DNA of 64,000 nt from Paracoccus marcusii (GTDB lineage Bacteria > Pseudomonadota > Alphaproteobacteria > Rhodobacterales > Rhodobacteraceae): contig NZ_CP117466.1 in the NCBI RefSeq assembly GCF_028621715.1, positions 2,306,501-2,370,500 on the forward strand, written 5' to 3'. The stretch's first letter is position 1. Every line of letters begins with the position of its first letter. Under the pieces are notes generated by a model. It was not told the DNA's origin and searched no databases. It was given only the letters and a program-made list of their open reading frames with translations. Made by a program: the position numbers and the translations under genes. Shown here piece by piece: positions 19,118-28,815 of this stretch.

Positions 19118-19498
19118 TCAGGCGCAGTAGATGTCGAAGATGCGGGCGCCGGGATCGGCGGTCGGGTCAAGCCGGGGCTGCTGCTGGATCCGCAGCGGGG
19201 CCCGACGTTCAAGGCCGCACAGCGCGACGGCGGTGCGGCTTTCGGCATTCGGCGGGGCATAGGCGGGGCGATAGATCACCCGCCACCCGAAATCCCGCCG
19301 TGAGACGGTGCGCACCGATTCCGGCGGCAGGCCGCTGGCCTGGTGCAGATTGGTGCGCGCCGGGATGCCGCCGGGCAGGATGTCGTTGGTCATCCTGTCC
19401 CCGCAGCCCGCAAGGCCCAGCAGCGCCACAAGCGACAGCCACCGGCCCGCGCGGGGTGCGGATGCTGTCATGTCGTGATGGCCTGCCTGCTGGTCCAC
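19118..19498 (-). CDS. Small lipoprotein inside the suc operon
   Basis: 126 residues from a GTG with a very good ribosome site (AAGGGAAAGACC); an ATG nine codons later is the alternative. A hydrophobic segment ends in the lipobox LLGLAGCG, so the mature protein is probably lipid-anchored in the envelope, where it has two further cysteines. No family recognised. It sits between sucD and sucA, which are directly adjacent or separated by other small genes in related bacteria. Confidence 0.72.
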   Translation of the reverse strand: MDQQAGHHDMTASAPRAGRWLSLVALLGLAGCGDRMTNDILPGGIPARTNLHQASGLPPESVRTVSRRDFGWRVIYRPAYAPPNAESRTAVALCGLERRAPLRIQQQPRLDPTADPGARIFDIYCA

Positions 19499-19563
19499 GG
19501 TCTTTCCCTTTGCGTCAATCCGCCCCCCAACAGGTGGGTACCGGGGGGCGGACTGTCAAATCA

Positions 19564-20448
<885 letters not shown>

Positions 20449-20529
20449 CATGGCCTCCTTGCGTAAGCGGCGCCAGACGCACCGCGATGTTCCAGAGGAG
20501 GACGCGCGTGACCCGCGCGCCCGGATGGA

Positions 20530-21723
<1,194 letters not shown>

Positions 21724-21808
21724 CTCGACCCCCTCATTCGGTTCGACAGATTTGGGGCCTTGTGCCACGCATGAAGGGCACACAGAAACGAATTCCCCGT
21801 AAAATGCC

Positions 21809-21830
21809 GAAAACCGGCGGGAAGCCGCCG
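21809..21830 (-). terminator. Hairpin with T-run upstream of sucC
   Basis: On the minus strand CGGCGG-CTTC-CCGCCG is followed by GTTTTC. It would end transcripts from mdh and the secreted-protein gene before sucC. Because it lies between the twin palindromes and sucC, it might alternatively act as an attenuator in the suc leader. Confidence 0.65.
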
Positions 21831-21832
21831 AA

Positions 21833-21863
21833 TGTGATCACAGCCAGATTTGCCGTGATCACA
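21833..21863. promoter_or_regulatory. Twin palindrome upstream of the suc operon
   Basis: TGTGATCACA at 21833-21842 and CGTGATCACA at 21854-21863 have centres 21 bp apart (two helical turns). A CGGCGGGAA block lies upstream. The same arrangement is found before sdhC at 27825-27855, where both copies are exact. This is a likely operator pair for a dimeric regulator shared by both TCA operons; the regulator is not identified. Confidence 0.75.
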
Positions 21864-21908
21864 AACATCCGCGCCGATAGCGCAAGCAGGTTGATTCGCG
21901 CGCCGCGG

Positions 21909-23078
21909 TCAGTTCAGCAGCAGCATGTAAAGCCCCGCCCGGCCCTGAAAGCCGTTCAGGAACCGGTCCCAGTTGTCGCGCCCGACGGTCAGGCCGGGGC
22001 GGGCATAGGGCAGGGCGGCGGTGCCCTGGACCCAGTCCGCCACATCGACCGGGCGTGGATCGTCCAGCCACATCGCCAGGTCGACCCCATGTCCGGGGGC
22101 AAAGCGCCAGAAGGGGATCAGCATCCGGCCGGTCAGTACCTGGTCGACCTCGTCCAGGATCGCCAGCCACATCGACCCCGTCTCAGGCGGCAGGACAAAG
22201 CCAAGCGCCGCCTGCTGGGCATCGTTGGGAATCCATTCGCGGTCGTCGTCGGTCTCCTGCGCGACCTCGGTCCAGAAGACGCGGTTGGCGGCGACCATCG
22301 CCCGCAGATGATCCCCCGCGGCGCGGGTCAGCGCAGGGTCGGGCTGGCGGCGCAGCGTCTGGATCACCACCGCCACCCTGTCCACCATCGGGCCGAAGGC
22401 GCGGGCCTGCATGTCGAAATTGGGTGCGCGGGCCATCTGGCCGGGCGGTTGGGCAAACTGTTCGGCCAGCGCCGCATCCAGCGCGATCCGCTGCGCCAGC
22501 GCGGGTTCGGGATCGAAGGCCAGGATCAGCGTCGCCACCCCGTCGATCAGATGCGTATAGGCACGCAGCCAATGGATGTCGACGGCGTCGAACCGCACCA
22601 CAGCCGGGCCTTCGGGCAAAGGCAGACCCGACAGCGCCGCCAGATCCTCGGCCGGGTTCCGCGTGCCGTCGCCGTCGACGTCCAGCCACAGGTCGCGCAG
22701 GTCCAAGGTCAGCGTCGCCGGGCCGTCGGGCAGGGCGTCGCGGGTGTCCCGCATGGCCTGCGACAGGTCGCGCATCATCGCGGTGACGAAATCGGCCGTC
22801 ATCGGTTGCGGATCGGGGTTCGGCGGCAGCGTCGCCCCTAGCAGCGGCAGGGGCACCAGCGGGTCCGTCGCACCGATCCGGTGGCGGGCCTGGAACGCGG
22901 CCTCGACCCCGCCCAGGAACCGTGTCGCGGCGATGGCCAGGTCGCGGTCGGCCGAGGGCGCCTGCGCCAGCAGCTGCGTCCGTGCGCCCGACAGGCCCCG
23001 TTCCGCGATCAGGGCCGACGTCTCCTGCGCCAGGGCGGGCGTGGCAAGCAGCGACAGGACGGCAAGAAGACAGCGCAT
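21909..23078 (-). CDS. Secreted protein of unknown function with an EF-hand-like loop
   Basis: 389 residues from the ATG after AGGTGTGCC. A signal peptide is evident (LLAVLSLLATPALAQE). In the middle, DVDGDGTRNPAE matches the D-x-D-x-D-G-(5)-E calcium-binding loop, although the usual hydrophobic residue at position 8 is an arginine. The remainder is helical and acidic, without catalytic motifs. It lies 67 bases after mdh and is followed by a terminator-like hairpin, so mdh and this gene probably form a two-gene transcript. Confidence 0.75.
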   Translation of the reverse strand: MRCLLAVLSLLATPALAQETSALIAERGLSGARTQLLAQAPSADRDLAIAATRFLGGVEAAFQARHRIGATDPLVPLPLLGATLPPNPDPQPMTADFVTAMMRDLSQAMRDTRDALPDGPATLTLDLRDLWLDVDGDGTRNPAEDLAALSGLPLPEGPAVVRFDAVDIHWLRAYTHLIDGVATLILAFDPEPALAQRIALDAALAEQFAQPPGQMARAPNFDMQARAFGPMVDRVAVVIQTLRRQPDPALTRAAGDHLRAMVAANRVFWTEVAQETDDDREWIPNDAQQAALGFVLPPETGSMWLAILDEVDQVLTGRMLIPFWRFAPGHGVDLAMWLDDPRPVDVADWVQGTAALPYARPGLTVGRDNWDRFLNGFQGRAGLYMLLLN

Positions 23079-23145
23079 GGCACACCTGGAACGGGAAACG
23101 ACGCGCCGATCATGGCGCGCCGTTCCGGGATTTCGCAAGCGAAGA

Positions 23146-24204
<1,059 letters not shown>

Positions 24205-24265
24205 CTAACACTTGTCTTCATCCCCGCCACGGGCCACAGATTGCACGTCGTGCAGGGAGAGGCCC

Positions 24266-25015
24266 ATGCTGGAATTGTCGGGCGCGGGCTGGGCGCTGGC
24301 CGTGATCGCGGCGATCGCCGTGGGCCTGTCCAAGGGCGGGCTGGCGATGGTGGGCATCATCAGCGTGCCCCTGATGTCGCTGGTGATGTCGCCGGTGCAG
24401 GCGGCGGGGCTGCTGCTGCCGATCTACGTGGTGTCCGACGTGGGCGGGCTGATCGCGTTCCGCCGCAACCTGGACCGGCGCGTGCTGCTGCTGGCGCTGC
24501 CCGGGGCGATGGCGGGAATCGCGGTGGGCTGGGCGACGGCCAGCGTCGTGCCGGTGCGGGGCGTCACGCTGATCGTGGCGGTCATCGGGTTGGGATTCGC
24601 GCTGAACGCGCTGATCCGACCGGCACTGGACGCCGTGCCCCGGCCCGCGCGGGGCAGGGCGGCCACCATCTGGGGCGGGCTTGCGGGTTACACCAGCTTC
24701 GTCAGCCATGCGGGCGCGCCGCTGTGGCAGGTCTATGCCCAGCCCCTGCGTCTGTCGCCGCTGATCTATGCGGGCACGACGACCTGGTTCTTTGCCATCG
24801 GCAACTGGGTCAAGCTGATCCCCTATGCCGCGCTCGGTCAACTGTCGCCTGCGAACCTTGCCACGGCGGCGGTGCTGATGCCGGTGTCGCTGGCGGCGGT
24901 CTGGGTAGGGCTGCGGCTGGTGCGGATCATTCCGCCCGCACTGTTCTATCGGCTGATCACCTGGGGCCTTCTGGCGGTGTCGCTGCGGCTGATCTGGCAG
25001 GGGCTGGCGGGCTGA
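24266..25015 (+). CDS. TSUP (TauE/SafE) family membrane transporter
   Basis: 249 residues with seven to eight hydrophobic segments and the family repeat (AVGLSKGGLAMVGIISVPLM near the start, GLAGYTSFVSHAGAPLWQVY in the second half). Family members export sulfite or sulfonated and other small organic anions. The ATG follows AGGGAGAGGCCC. It is divergent from mdh and immediately upstream of mcl2, so the substrate might be an organic acid, but this is inference only. Confidence 0.87.
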   Translation: MLELSGAGWALAVIAAIAVGLSKGGLAMVGIISVPLMSLVMSPVQAAGLLLPIYVVSDVGGLIAFRRNLDRRVLLLALPGAMAGIAVGWATASVVPVRGVTLIVAVIGLGFALNALIRPALDAVPRPARGRAATIWGGLAGYTSFVSHAGAPLWQVYAQPLRLSPLIYAGTTTWFFAIGNWVKLIPYAALGQLSPANLATAAVLMPVSLAAVWVGLRLVRIIPPALFYRLITWGLLAVSLRLIWQGLAG

Positions 25016-25041
25016 TCGCCGCAGTGCGGCATTTTCCGCTT

Positions 25042-25084
25042 GCCATATATGGCGCAACGCGGCACCAAGGCGCAACATTGTTGC
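25042..25084 (+). promoter_or_regulatory. Cluster of short palindromes before mcl2
   Basis: Within 43 bases upstream of the mcl2 ribosome site are the 12-bp palindrome GCCATATATGGC (25042-25053), a direct repeat GGCGCAAC (25051-25058 and 25069-25076) and the inverted repeat GCAAC-ATT-GTTGC (25072-25084). The arrangement suggests an operator for substrate-dependent control of the mcl2-mch genes. Confidence 0.5.
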
Positions 25085-25097
25085 CCGGAGGTTTCTC

Positions 25098-25940
25098 ATG
25101 GCTCGTCCCTACCGCTCGGTTCTGTATATTCCCGCCGCCAATGCCCGTGCGATGGAAAAGGCCCGCGGCCTTGCCGCCGACGCGATCATCTTTGACCTCG
25201 AGGATGCCGTGGCCCCCGATGCCAAGGCCACCGCGCGCGATGCGCTGGCCCAGGCCCTGACCCAGGATTACGGCCCCCGCGCGCGGATCGTGCGCATCAA
25301 TGCGCTGTCCACGGCATGGGGCGCGGACGACGCCCGCGCCTGCGCGGGGCTGGACATCGATGCGGTGCTGGTCCCCAAGGTGGACGGCCAGGACGATCTG
25401 GACCGCGTGGCCGCGCTGATCCCCGACACGCCGCTCTGGGCGATGATGGAGACGCCCCTGGGCATGCTGAACGCCGCCGGCATCGCGGCGCATCCGCGGC
25501 TGGCGGGGATGGTGATGGGCACGAACGACCTGGCCAAGGATCTGGGCAGCCGCTTTCGCGCCGACCGCCTGCCGATGATGGCGGGGCTGGGCCTGTGCCT
25601 GCTGGCCGCCAAGGCGGAGGGGGTCGTGATCGTGGACGGCGTCTTCAACGCCTTCAAGGACGAGGACGGCCTGCGTGCCGAATGCGAGCAGGGCCGTGAC
25701 ATGGGGTTCGACGGCAAGACCCTGATCCACCCCGCCCAGCTGGAGATCGCCAACGCCGCCTTCGCGCCCACCGAGGCGGAGGTCGCCCTGGCCCGCCGCC
25801 AGATCGAGGCCTTTGATGCAGCCACCGCGCAGGGGCAGGGTGTGGCCGTCGTCGATGGCCGCATCGTCGAGAACCTGCACGTCGCCACCGCGCGCCAGAC
25901 GCTGGACCGTGCACAGGCGATTGCGGCCATGGCGCAATAA
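25098..25940 (+). CDS. mcl2: (3S)-malyl-CoA thioesterase (HpcH/HpaI aldolase, CitE-like)
   Basis: 280 residues in the CitE/malyl-CoA lyase family: RSVLYIPAANARAMEKA at the N-terminus, the metal-binding FDLEDAV, METPLGMLNA and the DGVFNAFKDEDG loop. In Rhodobacter sphaeroides the short homologue Mcl2, coded in the same neighbourhood next to mch, hydrolyses (3S)-malyl-CoA to malate in the ethylmalonyl-CoA pathway. The neighbour order here supports that assignment over citrate lyase, whose other subunits are absent. Ribosome site CCGGAGG. Confidence 0.85.
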   Translation: MARPYRSVLYIPAANARAMEKARGLAADAIIFDLEDAVAPDAKATARDALAQALTQDYGPRARIVRINALSTAWGADDARACAGLDIDAVLVPKVDGQDDLDRVAALIPDTPLWAMMETPLGMLNAAGIAAHPRLAGMVMGTNDLAKDLGSRFRADRLPMMAGLGLCLLAAKAEGVVIVDGVFNAFKDEDGLRAECEQGRDMGFDGKTLIHPAQLEIANAAFAPTEAEVALARRQIEAFDAATAQGQGVAVVDGRIVENLHVATARQTLDRAQAIAAMAQ

Positions 25941-25982
25941 GGGCAGTCTGCGCGCCACAAGCTCCAGCAAGAGGAAAGCCAG

Positions 25983-26534
25983 ATGCTGATCCTGATCCTA
26001 GGCGTGGCCCTGTGGTGGGCGGCGCATCTCTACAAGCGGGTGGCCCCCGCCAGCCGCGCCTCGATGGGCGAGCGGGGCAAGGGCATGGTCACGGGCCTGT
26101 TGGTCCTGTCGATCATCCTGATGGTCATCGGCTATCGCGGGGCCGAGGGCGCGTTCTTCTGGGGGCCGAACCCGGCGCTGGTGGGAATCAACAACCTGCT
26201 GGTCCTGGTGGCCCTCTATCTGTTCGCGGCCAGCGGCATGAAGACCCGCGTGACCGCGATGACCCGCCATCCGATGCTGTGGGGCTTTGCCCTGTGGGCA
26301 GGCGCGCATCTGCTGGTGAACGGCGACACGCCGTCCTTCATCCTGTTCGGAGGCCTCTTGGCCTGGTCCTTCGTCGAGATGGTGGCGATCAACCGCGCCA
26401 GCCCCTGGGTCCGCCCGATCGGACCCTTCCCCGCCCGCAAGGAGGCGATGGCCGCCGTCGGCGCCGTCATCGTCATGATCGTGATCGGCCTGATCCACGG
26501 CTGGATCGGCCCCTGGCCCTTCGGAGGAGCCTGA
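25983..26534 (+). CDS. nnrU: NnrU-family membrane protein
   Basis: 183 residues with five or six hydrophobic segments and the family motif TRHPMLWGFALWAGAHLLVNGD. NnrU was described in denitrifiers next to nitric-oxide reductase genes and is related to methyltransferase-like (isoprenylcysteine) membrane folds; its function is unsettled. Here it lies between mcl2 and mch rather than with denitrification genes. Ribosome site AAGAGGAAAGCCAG. Confidence 0.85.
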   Translation: MLILILGVALWWAAHLYKRVAPASRASMGERGKGMVTGLLVLSIILMVIGYRGAEGAFFWGPNPALVGINNLLVLVALYLFAASGMKTRVTAMTRHPMLWGFALWAGAHLLVNGDTPSFILFGGLLAWSFVEMVAINRASPWVRPIGPFPARKEAMAAVGAVIVMIVIGLIHGWIGPWPFGGA

Positions 26535-26535
26535 C

Positions 26536-26742
26536 ATGCCCCTGATCTATCGCTGCATCACCGACGACGACACGTCCAAGTTCTGCCACCGCGTCAGCGA
26601 GGCCCTGTCCAAGGGCTGGTCGTTGCACGGCGGCCCGTCCATGGCCCATGACCCGATCAAGGGCGTGATGCGCATGGGGCAGGCCGTCACCAAGGAGATC
26701 GAGGCCGAATACCACCCCGACATGAAGCTGGGACAGCAATGA
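26536..26742 (+). CDS. DUF1737-domain small protein
   Basis: 68-residue soluble protein matching the DUF1737 pattern (GWSLHGGPSM in the middle). One base follows the nnrU stop, and its own stop overlaps the mch start as ATGA, so it is in the same operon. Function unknown. Confidence 0.8.
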   Translation: MPLIYRCITDDDTSKFCHRVSEALSKGWSLHGGPSMAHDPIKGVMRMGQAVTKEIEAEYHPDMKLGQQ

Positions 26743-27773
26743 CCAAGACCAATCCCGGCCGGTTCTTCGAGGATTACACCGTCGACCAGACCATCCGCCA
26801 CGCCGTGCCCCGCACCGTGGCGGAAGGCGAACGGGCGCTGTACCACGCGCTGTATCCGGCGCGGCATGCGCTGTATTCGTCGGACGAATTCGCGATCACC
26901 TGTGGTCTGGACGGCAGCCCGCTGGACGATCTGCTGGCCTTCCACACGGTCTTTGGCAAGACGGTGCCCGATGTCAGCCTGAACGCGGTGGCCAATCTGG
27001 GATACGCCCAGGGGCGCTGGCTGCGGCCGGTCTGGCCCGGCGACACGCTGCGCGCCGAAAGCCAGGTGATCGGCCTGCGGCAGAACTCCAACGGCCAGTC
27101 GGGCGTGGTCTGGGTGCGGACCCAGGGCCTGAACCAGGTCGAGGAGGTCGTGCTGGACTATGTCCGGTGGGTCATGGTCCGCAAGCGCGACCCCCAGTCC
27201 CCCGCGCCCGAGGCGGTGGTTCCCGATCTGGCCGACAGCGTCGATCCAGCCGACCTGATCGTGCCGGAAGGGTTGAGCTTTGCCGAATACGACTTTGATC
27301 TGGCAGGGGAACCGCACCGGTGGGGCGATTATGCCGTGGGCGAGGTCATCGACCATGTCGACGCCGTCACCATCGAGGAGGCCGAGCACATGCTGGCCAC
27401 CCGCCTGTGGCAGAACACGGCCAAGGTGCATTTCGACGCCACGCATCGTCCCGACGGGCGGCGGCTGATCTATGGCGGCCATGTCATCAGCCTGGCGCGC
27501 GCGCTGTCATTCAACGGGCTGGCCAACGCGCAGATGATCGTGGCGCTGAATGCCGGCGCGCATGCCAATCCATGCTTTGCCGGCGATACGGTGCGCGCCT
27601 GGTCCCAGGTGCTGGACCGTGCGCCGACGGATGCGCCGGGCGTCGGCGCGATCCGCCTGCGGCTGGTCGCGACGCGGAACGGCGCACCGGCCGGCATCCT
27701 GCGCGACGATCAGGGCAGGTACCTGCCGGACGTGCTGCTGGATCTGGACTATTGGGCGCTGATGCCGGTGTGA
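26739..27773 (+). CDS. mch: Mesaconyl-CoA hydratase
   Basis: 344-residue double MaoC (hot-dog) enzyme. It is very close throughout to the Rhodobacter mesaconyl-CoA hydratase, for example NPGRFFEDYTV, GERALYHALYPARHAL, SLNAVANLGYAQGRW, GEPHRWGDYAVGEVIDHVD and RLIYGGHVISLARALS. It hydrates mesaconyl-CoA to beta-methylmalyl-CoA in the ethylmalonyl-CoA pathway for acetate and C1/C2 assimilation. Mcl1 (the lyase) is not in this window. It overlaps the DUF1737 gene by four bases. Confidence 0.95.
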   Translation: MTKTNPGRFFEDYTVDQTIRHAVPRTVAEGERALYHALYPARHALYSSDEFAITCGLDGSPLDDLLAFHTVFGKTVPDVSLNAVANLGYAQGRWLRPVWPGDTLRAESQVIGLRQNSNGQSGVVWVRTQGLNQVEEVVLDYVRWVMVRKRDPQSPAPEAVVPDLADSVDPADLIVPEGLSFAEYDFDLAGEPHRWGDYAVGEVIDHVDAVTIEEAEHMLATRLWQNTAKVHFDATHRPDGRRLIYGGHVISLARALSFNGLANAQMIVALNAGAHANPCFAGDTVRAWSQVLDRAPTDAPGVGAIRLRLVATRNGAPAGILRDDQGRYLPDVLLDLDYWALMPV

Positions 27774-27824
27774 CGGCGCGTCGAGTCGCAACGTTTCGAT
27801 GTCCACCGCTAACGGCGGGAAACC

Positions 27825-27855
27825 TGTGATCACAGCCGCCGTGCCTGTGATCACA
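27825..27855. promoter_or_regulatory. Twin palindrome upstream of the sdh operon
   Basis: TGTGATCACA occurs exactly at 27825-27834 and again at 27846-27855, centres 21 bp apart. Both here and at the suc operon the order is CGGCGGGAA, palindrome, GCC, eight bases, palindrome, AAA. It lies 165-195 bases before sdhC. This is a probable shared operator; the bound protein is unknown. Confidence 0.78.
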
Positions 27856-27904
27856 AAGCCCCATTTCCGCGTCATTTGCGCGCGCGGGGTGGTATCTGCG
27901 GATG

Positions 27905-27919
27905 ACAGATGGCATCTGT
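27905..27919 (+). promoter_or_regulatory. Perfect inverted repeat in the sdh leader
   Basis: ACAGATG-G-CATCTGT, seven bases each side of one base, about 100 bases before the sdhC start. It could be a second operator or a small leader hairpin. No canonical -35/-10 pair could be placed with confidence around it. Confidence 0.5.
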
Positions 27920-28018
27920 AGCGTCAAGAACGGCACCAATCGCCAGCCCGCGCGGCCAGCCCGGTCCCTTCCGGGCCCCTGCGACGGGACAAGCTGAACC
28001 GACAAAGGAGGGCCGCCG

Positions 28019-28411
28019 ATGGCCGACGTGAACCGGGGCAACCGGCCCCTTTCCCCCCATCTTCAGGTCTATCGCCTGCCGATCCCCGCGGTCACCTCGA
28101 TCCTGACGCGCATCACCGGCCACGCACTGTCGGCGGGCATCCTGCTGCTGGTCTGGTGGCTGGTCGCCGCGGTCAGCAGCCCCGGCGCCTTCGCGACGGC
28201 CGATTGGGTCCTGCGGTCCTGGCTGGGCTTCCTGATCATGACCGGCTCGACCTGGGCGCTGTGGTTCCACGCGCTGTCGGGCGTGCGCCACCTGTTCTAC
28301 GACAACGGCCTGGGCCTCGAGATCGACGAGGCCAAGCGCGGCTCCTGGGCCATCATCATCGGTTCGGTCGCGCTGACCGTGCTGAGCCTGATCATCTTCT
28401 TCATCGGCTGA
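28019..28411 (+). CDS. sdhC: Succinate dehydrogenase cytochrome b556 subunit
   Basis: 130 residues with three transmembrane helices. The N-terminal RPLSPHLQVYRLP segment and the haem-ligand region in WFHALSGVRHLFYD are the SdhC signatures. It anchors the complex and helps bind haem b and ubiquinone. The ATG follows AAAGGAGGG, one of the best ribosome sites of the window. First gene of the sdh operon. Confidence 0.96.
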   Translation: MADVNRGNRPLSPHLQVYRLPIPAVTSILTRITGHALSAGILLLVWWLVAAVSSPGAFATADWVLRSWLGFLIMTGSTWALWFHALSGVRHLFYDNGLGLEIDEAKRGSWAIIIGSVALTVLSLIIFFIG

Positions 28412-28418
28412 GGGCATC

Positions 28419-28808
28419 ATGCGTTACATCACCCCCCGCAAGGCCGCCCAGGGTCTGGGCTCTGCCCGCGCCGGCACCGCGCATCACTGGAACATCACGA
28501 TGAGCAGCTATGCACTGATCGTGCTGACGCCCTTGTTCCTGATCGCCGTGGGCGGCGCCATCGGCCTGCCCCAGGATCAGGTCGTGGCCCATTTCGGCCG
28601 ACCCTTTCCCGGCATCATCACTGCGCTGTTCGTCATCGTGGGCATGATCCATTTCATCAAGGGCTCTCAGGGCGGGGCGATCGCGGACTATGTCCACGGC
28701 ACCGCCCAGCAACTGACGATGGTCGCCATCGCGATCTTTGGCTGGGGCGTGATCGCCGCCGCCATCTTTGCGCTGGCCAAGATGGCCTTCACCCTTCCCG
28801 CGATCTGA
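28419..28808 (+). CDS. sdhD: Succinate dehydrogenase membrane anchor subunit
   Basis: 129 residues, three hydrophobic helices. It begins [19 protein letters not shown], typical of alphaproteobacterial SdhD, with the conserved helix [26 protein letters not shown] stretch and YVHG in the loop that contributes to haem and quinone binding. Eight bases from sdhC and seven from sdhA. Confidence 0.94.
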   Translation: MRYITPRKAAQGLGSARAGTAHHWNITMSSYALIVLTPLFLIAVGGAIGLPQDQVVAHFGRPFPGIITALFVIVGMIHFIKGSQGGAIADYVHGTAQQLTMVAIAIFGWGVIAAAIFALAKMAFTLPAI

Positions 28809-28815
28809 GGACGAC

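Noticed and set aside
16117..19260. Longer sucA start at 19260
   Set aside because: The extra 59 residues are low complexity, overlap the lipoprotein gene and have no ribosome site; MTDQPKN at 19083 matches the family N-terminus.
21833..21863. CRP/FNR-type site
   Set aside because: The halves TGTGA and TCACA abut with no spacer, unlike CRP (six bases between), and FNR half-sites (TTGAT) are absent.
25098..25940. Citrate lyase beta subunit
   Set aside because: The family is shared, but no citC/citD/citF genes are near, and the mch neighbourhood matches malyl-CoA thioesterase.
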